Positions 1 to 5,902 of a stretch of DNA of 7,948 nt are shown here, one piece after another (positions within the stretch are counted from its first letter, which is position 1; each line of letters starts with the position of its first letter). This stretch comes from Dehalococcoidia bacterium (GTDB lineage Bacteria > Chloroflexota > Dehalococcoidia > Dehalococcoidales > RBG-16-60-22), in the NCBI GenBank assembly GCA_030615655.1, contig JAUWYU010000064.1:1-7948 (forward strand), read 5' to 3'. Position numbers and translations under genes: made by a program. Below the pieces are notes generated by a model. That model did not search any database. It saw only the letters and a list, made by a program, of their open reading frames with translations, and had not been told where the DNA came from.

Positions 1-1002
1 GCGGGTTGCCTTTTCCTTGCCGGGACGGTACTCCGGCACCCGGATAAGGTCGGAGCGGTTCCGCCGTGCCCAGGAGACGTATACCGGTGCCTCATAGCCC
101 GGCACGAGCCTCTTGAAAGAGTTAATCCACTGGTTACAAACGGAGGTTATCTCGGGGGCATGCTTGAGCAAGCCGGCAATATAACACCTGGCATCCCGGG
201 AGAGGTGATACTCGTCTCCGGCATCAAAGAAGGCATTTTTATCACCTTTGAACAGCGACTGGTGCACATGCATGCCGTTGCCATTGATACCATAGACCGG
301 CTTGGGCATGAAGGTAGCATGGACGCCGTACTTGACCGCCACTTCCTTGACCACCAGCCGGTAGGTCATCACGCTATCCGCCATGGTCAGAGCGTCGGCA
401 TATCTTATATCTATTTCGTGCTGGCTGGGGGCAACTTCGTGGTGGGAGTATTCGACACCTATATTCATCTCTTCAAGAGTGAGAATAGTCTCCTTCCTCA
501 TGTCCGTAGCGGCATCCCTGGGAGTCAGGTCAAAGTAGCCGCCCTGGTCGAGGGGTTCGGTGCCTCCAGAATCCTTGAAATAGAAATACTCAAGCTCCGG
601 TCCCACATAGAAGGTGTAGCCCATGTCGGCGGCCCTCTTCAGGTTCTTCTTCAGGATAAACCGGGGGTCGCCGTCAAACGGCTCACCGCCGGGCATTAAA
701 ATATCGCAGAACATGCGGGCGACAGCCCGGTTCTCACGGGGTCGCCAGGGAAGCAGCTGGAAGGTGGCGGGGTCAGGCAGGGCGACCATATCGCTTTCGT
801 CAATACGGGCAAAGCCTTCAATAGAGGAGCCGTCAAAGCTCATCCCCTCCTCAAGGGCTCCTTCCAGCTCTTCAACGGTGATGGTAAAACTTTTGAGTAT
901 GCCCAGAATATCGGTAAACCATAGCCTAATAAACTTGACATCATGCTCCCTGGACAGATTGAGGACTTTTTCCTTGAGTTCCCCGATACTATTCTTTGCC
1001 AT
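1..1002 (-). CDS. glnA: Type I glutamine synthetase, C-terminus cut off by window edge
   Basis: The enzyme makes glutamine from glutamate, ammonia and ATP in the cytoplasm and is the main ammonia-assimilation step. I translated 334 residues from an ATG at 1002 to base 1 with no stop; type I enzymes usually run about 440-470 residues, so roughly the last 110 are outside the window. Visible family motifs in order: F-D-G-S-S-I-E-G (56-63, beta-grasp domain), G-P-E-L-E (134-138, metal-binding glutamates), H-H-E-V-A-P-S-Q-H-E (187-196), N-G-N-G-M-H-V-H-Q-S (240-249, glutamate/ATP site), K-R-L-V-P-G-Y-E-A-P (297-306) and A-R-R-N-R-S (312-317), ending inside G-K-E-K-A-T-R. The start is fixed by a strong Shine-Dalgarno AGGAGGAG. 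It lies 13 bp behind the terpenoid-cyclase-fold gene and is probably co-transcribed with it. Adenylylation control cannot be judged because that region is missing. Confidence 0.97.
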   Translation of the reverse strand, partial: MAKNSIGELKEKVLNLSREHDVKFIRLWFTDILGILKSFTITVEELEGALEEGMSFDGSSIEGFARIDESDMVALPDPATFQLLPWRPRENRAVARMFCDILMPGGEPFDGDPRFILKKNLKRAADMGYTFYVGPELEYFYFKDSGGTEPLDQGGYFDLTPRDAATDMRKETILTLEEMNIGVEYSHHEVAPSQHEIDIRYADALTMADSVMTYRLVVKEVAVKYGVHATFMPKPVYGINGNGMHVHQSLFKGDKNAFFDAGDEYHLSRDARCYIAGLLKHAPEITSVCNQWINSFKRLVPGYEAPVYVSWARRNRSDLIRVPEYRPGKEKATR

Positions 1003-1004
1003 TT

Positions 1005-1012
1005 TCTCCTCC
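1005..1012 (-). promoter_or_regulatory. Strong ribosome binding site of glnA
   Basis: On the minus strand AGGAGGAG sits 2 bases before the ATG when read with the following AA, an unusually purine-rich and nearly consensus site. It fills the 13-bp gap left by the preceding gene, so glnA can be translated efficiently even though it is second in the unit. Confidence 0.8.
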
Positions 1013-1015
1013 TAA

Positions 1016-1951
1016 TCAGGATAGTTCAGGGCATTCGCTGACCTGCTTTTCTATCCTGTTGATTAAGAAAGTGAGCCACCGACTCGGCTCTACCTTCTGC
1101 CCGAAGTCAAACTCCGCATAAGACTCATCGGTAGATTCGGCAAGGTACCTGCCATCGACCGCTTTACGACGCACAAAATCGAGCATGTTCTGAAAGGCCT
1201 CAGTACCGACAGCGTAAGGGAAGAGTGACAGGACATCCAGAACCCGCAGGATACCGTATTTAACGGCGGGATACTGCAGACTCATAAATCGCCGACCAAC
1301 ACCGAATCCGTGCAAGTGCCATCCTCCACCCCTATTCTGCCAGTGCTCCAGCAACAAATCAAGAGCACCCTTGAGCACGGGGTTCTGCCGGTACTGTTCA
1401 TACCGACCGAGCAGCATGAGTATGTTCAGGTTGTCCATGGGACATGATTCTATGCCCGGTATTCCGAAATCGCCGTTATAACAATGCCAGCCGCCGTCAA
1501 AGTTCTGCGCATTGAGGATATCACGGGTGTATCTTCCCAGACGGGGGTCATCGTGATAGCCCATCCTCGCCAGGGAAGAGATAAGAATTGCCGACATGCA
1601 GTAGTAGTTGTCCCTCACATTCGGCGGGATAATAAAAGTCCCGTCCCGTCCCTGAAAGCGGAAAATCTTTTCCACTTCCTCTTCCAATCCCAAATCATTA
1701 ATGGTAAGTCCGATATCGGCCAGAAAAAAGAGGTCCCAGTAAGCTTTGCCGGTTTCCGTGTAATGCACCTTCCCGGTTTTCAAGGCGGGAATGCCAACAT
1801 TGCCATCTTTTAGCCTGTTTACGATTTTCCCGATATCGTTATCTCCGAGTACCGGCTTGACGTGCGGTTTTTCATCCAGCAGCTGGAGTTCAACGGCATA
1901 CTTGAGCCAGAGGGGGCCTTCGAGCAACCAGTCGAGGACTTTTTTATCCAA
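1016..1951 (-). CDS. Terpenoid-cyclase-fold (prenyltransferase/squalene-cyclase-like) protein of unknown function
   Basis: A 311-residue protein with the alpha/alpha-toroid look of the terpenoid cyclase/prenyltransferase superfamily. The clearest signal is the QW-type motif Q-N-F-D-G-G-W (149-155), with degenerate relatives F-R-F-Q-G-R-D-G-T-F (97-106) and W-Q-N-R-G-G-G-W-H (204-212). Between them lie helical stretches such as C-P-M-D-N-L-N-I-L-M-L and Y-P-A-V-K-Y-G-I-L-R-V-L-D-V-L. At about 310 residues it is half the size of a squalene-hopene cyclase and I see no DXDD cyclase acid motif, so catalysis of cyclisation is not supported. There is no signal peptide or membrane segment. The start must be the TTG at 1951: an in-frame TAG at 1964-1966 lies just upstream and the next Met is at residue 119; a weak AGGCGAG precedes the TTG. 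It stops 13 bp before glnA. Substrate and role are unknown. Confidence 0.8.
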   Translation of the reverse strand: MDKKVLDWLLEGPLWLKYAVELQLLDEKPHVKPVLGDNDIGKIVNRLKDGNVGIPALKTGKVHYTETGKAYWDLFFLADIGLTINDLGLEEEVEKIFRFQGRDGTFIIPPNVRDNYYCMSAILISSLARMGYHDDPRLGRYTRDILNAQNFDGGWHCYNGDFGIPGIESCPMDNLNILMLLGRYEQYRQNPVLKGALDLLLEHWQNRGGGWHLHGFGVGRRFMSLQYPAVKYGILRVLDVLSLFPYAVGTEAFQNMLDFVRRKAVDGRYLAESTDESYAEFDFGQKVEPSRWLTFLINRIEKQVSECPELS

Positions 1952-2016
1952 AATTCTCGCCTGCTAATCCAGATATTTTGTGCATATATCCGGGGTGAAT
2001 AAAACTTCTCCATCTA

Positions 2017-2045
2017 ATTTTAGCGCTTTTTGCGGCGGACGTAAA
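2017..2045 (-). promoter_or_regulatory. Candidate sigma-70 promoter for the cyclase-fold/glnA unit
   Basis: Read on the minus strand, TTTACG (2045-2040) and TAAAAT (2022-2017) are separated by exactly 17 bases. The -10 matches the consensus at five of six positions and the -35 at four. The predicted leader to the TTG start is about 60 bases. Assigned by eye; no transcript evidence. Confidence 0.5.
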
Positions 2046-2148
2046 GGGTTCGGTACGAAGAATATACAGGAGATATGGTCCCGATAGATAATATTAATGA
2101 GCAGAGCATGTCCGGAGGCACAGGGGTTCATCTCCACTTCCGAAAGTA

Positions 2149-2178
2149 TTGACGCAGTTCCAAGAGAAAGATTAAAAT
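2149..2178 (+). promoter_or_regulatory. Candidate sigma-70 promoter for the PEBP lipoprotein gene
   Basis: TTGACG (2149-2154) and TAAAAT (2173-2178) are separated by 18 bases, five of six matches to consensus in each box. It lies about 70 bases before the ATG at 2246 and points away from the promoter of the leftward unit. The 294-bp gap between the two divergent genes holds these two promoters and no other feature I can support. Confidence 0.55.
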
Positions 2179-2245
2179 GTACGAAACAAAATATGAAAAA
2201 CACTAAAGCCGATACGGCAATACCGGTTAAGGGAGGATATAGAAA

Positions 2246-3094
2246 ATGAAAAAGAGAATCGGGCGCCTGATACTGAGTTGTCTAATAGCGGTGACGCTGG
2301 TGGTAGTGGTGTCCTGCGGACCGTCAGAAGCAGAAGAGGGAGAAGGGGTAACAACACCAACAGAAGAAATAACAACACCAACAGAAGAAATAACGCCACC
2401 GACGGAAGAAGAGGTTGTTATCGAGGAGGTGGAGGAGGAAGAGCCAGTTGCTGTTGAGGAGGTGGAGGAAGAACCAATTGCTGTTGAGGTGGTGGAGGAA
2501 GAGCCAATGGAGGAGGAACCGCCGACGGAAGAGGAGGAAGAGCCAATGGAGGAGGTCCCGCCGCCAGAAGAAGAGGAGGAGGTACCGGAGGAGGTACCGC
2601 CACCAGAAGAGGAGGAAGAGCCACCCGAGGAAATCGTAATGGTAATCACGAGCACGGCGTTTCAGGATGGTGAAACAATACCGATCAGGTACACCTGCGA
2701 TGGGGTGGACATATCACCAGCGCTTAGCTGGAGCGGAGTGCCGGAGGGAACCCAGTCTTTTGTCCTGATAGTAGACGACCCTGATGCACCGGGGGGCACC
2801 TTCACCCACTGGGTTATCTTTAACATCCCGGCCAACACACTTGAGCTGGAGGAGGGAATACCCACCAGTTCCCAACTTTCGAGCGGGGCACTTCAGGGCA
2901 GGAACGACTTCAGCAGGACTGGTTATGGCGGCCCCTGTCCGCCGTGGGGTTCTACACACCATTATCACTTTACTCTCTATGCGCTGGACATAACCCTAGA
3001 CCTAAATCCCGGCGCAAGCAAGACGGCGGTGCTCAACGCCATGCGGGGCCACATACTGGCCCAAGCGGAGCTTATAGGAATCTACCAACGCTAG
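2246..3094 (+). CDS. Lipoprotein with acidic Glu/Pro stalk and YbhB/YbcL-like PEBP domain
   Basis: A 282-residue exported protein. Residues 1-24 form a lipoprotein signal: a basic MKKR start, a hydrophobic core, and a lipobox V-V-S-C with Cys24 as the lipidated residue. Residues about 28-131 are low-complexity Thr/Pro/Glu then Glu/Pro/Val repeats, which probably act as an extended acidic spacer. Residues about 132-282 are a full phosphatidylethanolamine-binding-protein domain of the bacterial YbhB/YbcL type (Raf-kinase-inhibitor-like): D-D-P-D-A-P (177-182), T-H-W-V-I-F-N-I-P (187-195), G-P-C-P-P-W-G (229-235) and H-H-Y-H-F (238-242), which form the anion-binding pocket in known members. The function of bacterial PEBP proteins is poorly defined. 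The ATG is supported by GGGAGG nine bases upstream. The next gene, SOD, starts 64 bp downstream on the same strand. Confidence 0.93.
   Translation: MKKRIGRLILSCLIAVTLVVVVSCGPSEAEEGEGVTTPTEEITTPTEEITPPTEEEVVIEEVEEEEPVAVEEVEEEPIAVEVVEEEPMEEEPPTEEEEEPMEEVPPPEEEEEVPEEVPPPEEEEEPPEEIVMVITSTAFQDGETIPIRYTCDGVDISPALSWSGVPEGTQSFVLIVDDPDAPGGTFTHWVIFNIPANTLELEEGIPTSSQLSSGALQGRNDFSRTGYGGPCPPWGSTHHYHFTLYALDITLDLNPGASKTAVLNAMRGHILAQAELIGIYQR
2351..2413 (+). repeat. Three tandem 21-bp units encoding T-T-P-T-E-E-I
   Basis: Units at 2351-2371 and 2372-2392 are identical; the third (2393-2413) is diverged but keeps the T/P-P-T-E-E pattern. The period is a multiple of three, so unit number can change without shifting the frame. 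It begins the stalk of the lipoprotein. Confidence 0.85.
2449..2555 (+). repeat. Glu-rich stalk repeats: 30-bp and 23-bp direct repeats
   Basis: Bases 2449-2478 and 2479-2508 are adjacent 30-bp units differing at two positions. A 23-bp exact repeat then occurs at 2494-2516 and 2533-2555, 39 bp apart. All offsets are multiples of three. The whole stretch, roughly 2325-2635, is almost all purine on the plus strand and is rich in GAG/GAA codons. Confidence 0.85.
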
Positions 3095-3115
3095 CCATGA
3101 CCAGGTGAGGGAAAA

Positions 3116-3145
3116 TATTGAGTTGTTGAATAATATAACTCAATA
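3116..3145 (+). promoter_or_regulatory. 9-bp perfect inverted repeat directly upstream of the SOD ribosome binding site
   Basis: TATTGAGTT (3116-3124) and AACTCAATA (3137-3145) are perfect reverse complements separated by 12 bases. The right arm ends where the Shine-Dalgarno AAAGGAG (3145-3151) begins. Candidate operator or 5'-leader hairpin for the SOD gene. It lacks a following T-run, so it is not a standard terminator. Confidence 0.5.
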
Positions 3146-3158
3146 AAGGAGAAAAACA

Positions 3159-3737
3159 ATGGCTTACACAGCTAATGAATACGGCAATCTCATCGGCATG
3201 GAGGGCTTCAGTGAAACCCCGCTTACGAATCACTTCACTCTTTACCAGGGCTACGTGACCAATACGAACAAGCTATCGGACCTGCTGGCGGCTATGCTGA
3301 AAGAAGGCAAGACCGGCACACCGGAATACGCCGAACTGAAGCGCCGTTTCGGTTTTGAGTTCAACGGTATGCGCCTCCACGAATACTACTTTGAGAACCT
3401 GGGGGTCAAGGCCCCTATAGATAAGTCCGGGGCTCCGGCGAAGAAGCTGGCTGATGCCTATGGCAGCTATGATGCCTGGGAACAGGACTTCCGGGCGACG
3501 GGGGCGATGCGGGGCATCGGCTGGGTGGTACTGTATCAGGATAATGTCACCGGCAGGCTGTGGAACCAGTGGATTAATGAGCATGAGGTCGGTCATCTTG
3601 CCGGCTGTCGTCCCATCCTGGTAATGGATGTTTTTGAGCATGCTTTTATGATTGACTATGGCCTGAAGCGGGCTGATTACATAGCGTCATTCTTCAACAA
3701 CATCAACTGGAAAGCGGTGGCAGACCGGCTGCAATAG
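3159..3737 (+). CDS. Fe/Mn-family superoxide dismutase
   Basis: Cytoplasmic enzyme converting superoxide to oxygen and hydrogen peroxide. The 192-residue length is normal for the family and there is no signal peptide. Two domains are visible: an N-terminal helical hairpin (about 1-85) and a C-terminal alpha/beta domain (about 90-192). Metal ligands by alignment to the family: His25 (T-N-H-F), His74 (M-R-L-H-E-Y-Y-F), Asp157 and His161 (V-M-D-V-F-E-H-A-F); the typical G-x-G-W becomes G-I-G-W (119-122). Gly70, four residues before His74, resembles the Mn-type, but metal choice cannot be settled by eye. The N-terminal helix reads H-F-T-L-Y-Q-G-Y rather than the usual H-Y-G-K-H-H-x-x-Y, one residue shorter and lacking the His pair. 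ATG start follows AAAGGAG with a 7-base spacer. In this presumed anaerobe it probably protects oxygen-sensitive enzymes. Confidence 0.95.
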   Translation: MAYTANEYGNLIGMEGFSETPLTNHFTLYQGYVTNTNKLSDLLAAMLKEGKTGTPEYAELKRRFGFEFNGMRLHEYYFENLGVKAPIDKSGAPAKKLADAYGSYDAWEQDFRATGAMRGIGWVVLYQDNVTGRLWNQWINEHEVGHLAGCRPILVMDVFEHAFMIDYGLKRADYIASFFNNINWKAVADRLQ

Positions 3738-3742
3738 TAACC

Positions 3743-3880
3743 TTACACCTGCCTCCGTCTCTTTGAAAAGGCACGTAAAGTCTCCTCAAGCCGGCTGACA
3801 CTATATGGCCTGGCGATTACGGCGCTGAAGCCATACTTTTTGTATTCGGACATAATCGGGTCGTTTGACAAGGCTTCTTG
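3743..3880 (-). pseudogene. C-terminal remnant of a response-regulator receiver domain
   Basis: The minus strand encodes 45 residues followed by TAA (3745-3743). It contains L-S-N-D-P-I-M-S-E-Y (4-13), Y-G-F-S-A-V-I-A-R-P-Y (16-26) and an amphipathic final helix. This is the pattern of the last third of a CheY-type receiver, close to the S-G-Y-S-N-D-P-V-M...Y-G-F...A-K-P-Y form seen in hybrid sensor kinases. The start of the domain, including the phosphoacceptor Asp and all upstream kinase sequence, is absent: a TGA in the same frame (3883-3881) stands just before it, and I see no receiver homology in other frames up to 3966. The conserved beta-5 Lys before Pro is Arg here. It probably survives from a gene deleted during rearrangement between SOD and the AOR gene. 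It converges on the SOD gene, with stops 5 bp apart. Confidence 0.72.
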
Positions 3881-3892
3881 TCATGTTATATG
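3865..3892 (+). promoter_or_regulatory. Candidate promoter for the AOR-family gene, with palindrome over the -35
   Basis: A perfect TTGACA (3865-3870) is followed after 16 bases by TATATG (3887-3892). The -35 is embedded in the inverted repeat TGACAAG-gctt-CTTGTCA (3866-3883, 7-bp arms, 4-base loop). This would leave a leader of about 70 bases before the TTG start at 3967. A repressor bound to the palindrome would block the -35. Inference only. Confidence 0.45.
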
Positions 3893-3966
3893 AAGTAAAG
3901 GGCACCTATACCCGTTACATCAAGGTTATATCGATATTCCGAGTTTGAATAGTCAGGGGGTCAGCA

Positions 3967-5889
3967 TTGACTGAATTCGGGTATGCCGGAGAAATCCTGA
4001 AGGTGGACCTGTCCGATGGGAAGATAACCAGGCTGCCTACCGCCGACTACGCGGATAGATTCCCGGGGGGGAAAGGCATTGCGGCCAAGCTCTACTGGGA
4101 CATGGTCCCTCCCCAGGCCAAGGCTTTTGACCCTGCCAATTGTCTGATATGCACCAGCGGCCCGGTGGCCGGATTCACCGGATTTGCCAGCAGCCGCTGG
4201 CTGGCCTGCGGGAAATCGGCGGCCGGTAACCCGGAGGCTTTTTGCTACGGCAATCTGGGAGGAAGCTGGGGTAACCGGCTTAAATACGCCGGCTATGATG
4301 GGATAGTCGTACAGGGTAAAGCGGAAAAACCGGTTTATCTCTTTGTACATGACGGCACCGTGGAAATAAGGGATGCCTCCCATCTCCGGGGGAAGTCCGC
4401 TTTTGAAGCGAGCGACAGCCTGAAAGCGGAGTTGGGCAAGGCGGTAAGCGTCCTTACAATCGGCCAGGCTGCCGAGAACCTGGTTGTCTTTGCCACCCTG
4501 CTTGCCGATGAAGGAGCCTCAGGCTCAGGCGGTATCGGCAGCGTCATGGGTTCAAAAATGCTCAAAGCTATCGCCGTTGCCGGAGGCAAGAAGCCGAAAG
4601 CGGCTGACCCGGAGAGACTGAGCAAACTGGCAGAGCATGTCCGTACATTGACCAGAGGACCTCTCCCGCCTTTTTGGTGGGTTATACCGGGCCGCACGAA
4701 GACCCAGGCCTGTCATGGGTGCGGTATCGGCTGTACAAGACAGTCATATGTCGATGAAAAGGGAAATCGCTTCAAGTGTTTTTGCCAGCAAATAGATATT
4801 TACCGCAGGCCGGCCGAGAGGTACTATAACGGGTGGAATGAGGTTATCCTTCTGGCCATGAGGCTTTGTGACCAATACGGGCTTGATGCCAGTGTCATGC
4901 AGGCAATGATAGAATGGCTTATCCGATGTTATAAAGAAGGCGTGCTGCGAGATGAGGATACCGGTCTTCCGCTTTCAAAAATAGGCGGCCCTGAGTTTAT
5001 CGAAGCACTTACCCGAAAGATTGCGTTGAGGGAGGGCTTCGGAGATATGCTGGCCCAGGGTACCATAAAAGCTGCCGAGGCAGTCGGAGGCCGTGCCAGG
5101 GACCTGATAAGCTATTCCGTCATGAACAGCTCTAATGAAGTAAAAGACTATGACCCACGGCTGGTGCTGCATAACGCGCTTCTCATAGCTACCGAAACAC
5201 GAAGGCCTCTGCAGCAGGTCCATGAAGCCAGCGGCTTTTTAATAGGGTGGCTCGACTGGCTGGATGGAATGGAGGGAGCACATTTATCACCTGAAGTCAT
5301 AAGCAAAATCGCTGACAGGTACTGGGGCAGTGCGGCCGCCGCAGACTATTCCAGCTATGAAGGGAAAGCGCTGGCGGCAAAGAATATCCAGGACCGAACC
5401 TATGCCATGGAAAGCCTTATCCTCTGCAACGCCAGATGGCCAATGCTATATAATCCGCTAACCGAGAACAACGTCTTGGGACCTGACCTTGCAAGCCAGA
5501 TTTTCTCAGCCGTGACCGGACGGGAGTCGGACGAGGGAGAGATGGACAGGACAGGCGAGAGAGCCTTCAACCTGCAGAGGGCAATACTGATGAGACAGGG
5601 CTGGGGCGGTAGAGAGGGAGACAGGCTCCTTGATTACCTTCACGACGAGCCCATGCAATACCTGCGCTTTAACCGCAAGTGCATCGTGCCGGGCAAGGAC
5701 GGTGAAGTTACCAGTCGGAAGGGGGGGGTGGTGGACAGGGCGGAATTCGAGAAGATGAAGGACGAATATTACGAGCTACGGGGCTGGGATGTGGCAAGCG
5801 GGCGGCAGACGAAGGCCAAGCTTGAAGAGCTTCAGCTTGGAGACATCGCCGCCGACCTGGAGAGCCGGGGGCTATTGAAGCAGGAGTGA
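3967..5889 (+). CDS. Divergent aldehyde:ferredoxin oxidoreductase-family tungstoenzyme
   Basis: A 640-residue AOR-family protein; members bind a tungsten (or molybdenum) bis-pyranopterin and one [4Fe-4S] cluster and oxidise aldehydes or transfer low-potential electrons in the cytoplasm. N-terminal domain: G-Y-A-G-E-I-L-K-V-D-L (5-15), G-G-K-G (34-37), pterin-binding N-L-G-G-S-W-G-N-R-L-K-Y-A-G-Y-D-G-I (96-113) and G-G-I-G-S-V-M-G-S-K-M-L-K-A-I (188-202). Cluster ligands: Cys249, Cys252, Cys256 (C-x2-C-x3-C) and Cys487. A-L-R-E-G-F-G-D-M-L-A-Q-G (353-365) and Y-D-P-R (395-398) are present. Odd points: the usual E-G-P-E-Y-E active-site segment after the cluster is replaced by a stretch with K-C-F-C-Q-Q (270-275), and the R-G-x-x-H segment reads R-R-P-L-Q-Q-V-H. 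The substrate is therefore uncertain; a BamB-like or other specialised member is possible. The TTG start follows AGGGGGT by 5 bases and gives the family N-terminus. It converges on glcF, 13 bp apart. Confidence 0.88.
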   Translation: MTEFGYAGEILKVDLSDGKITRLPTADYADRFPGGKGIAAKLYWDMVPPQAKAFDPANCLICTSGPVAGFTGFASSRWLACGKSAAGNPEAFCYGNLGGSWGNRLKYAGYDGIVVQGKAEKPVYLFVHDGTVEIRDASHLRGKSAFEASDSLKAELGKAVSVLTIGQAAENLVVFATLLADEGASGSGGIGSVMGSKMLKAIAVAGGKKPKAADPERLSKLAEHVRTLTRGPLPPFWWVIPGRTKTQACHGCGIGCTRQSYVDEKGNRFKCFCQQIDIYRRPAERYYNGWNEVILLAMRLCDQYGLDASVMQAMIEWLIRCYKEGVLRDEDTGLPLSKIGGPEFIEALTRKIALREGFGDMLAQGTIKAAEAVGGRARDLISYSVMNSSNEVKDYDPRLVLHNALLIATETRRPLQQVHEASGFLIGWLDWLDGMEGAHLSPEVISKIADRYWGSAAAADYSSYEGKALAAKNIQDRTYAMESLILCNARWPMLYNPLTENNVLGPDLASQIFSAVTGRESDEGEMDRTGERAFNLQRAILMRQGWGGREGDRLLDYLHDEPMQYLRFNRKCIVPGKDGEVTSRKGGVVDRAEFEKMKDEYYELRGWDVASGRQTKAKLEELQLGDIAADLESRGLLKQE

Positions 5890-5902
5890 CTTCAGGTATT
5901 AT

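Noticed and set aside
160..1015. Plus-strand reading frames of 179 and 130 codons at the left end
   Set aside because: They are antisense shadows of glnA, whose minus-strand translation carries all expected catalytic motifs.
1016..1951. Nitrogenase reductase (NifH), a name sometimes attached to proteins of this kind
   Set aside because: There is no P-loop and there are no cluster cysteines. The Q-x3-G-x-W pattern indicates a terpenoid-cyclase-like fold instead.
1964..2203. 79-codon minus-strand frame in the divergent gap
   Set aside because: It overlaps both candidate promoters, has no convincing ribosome binding site or recognisable domain, and overlaps the start region of the cyclase-fold gene.
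2351..2635. CRISPR-like array in the tandem repeats
   Set aside because: The repeats are directly adjacent or have in-frame coding spacers, are low in complexity, and are translated within one protein.
2227..2655. Long minus-strand reading frame rich in Ser and Gly opposite the lipoprotein stalk
   Set aside because: It is the complement of the Glu-rich repeat tract. Its composition follows directly from GAG/GAA repeats on the other strand, and it has no family motif.
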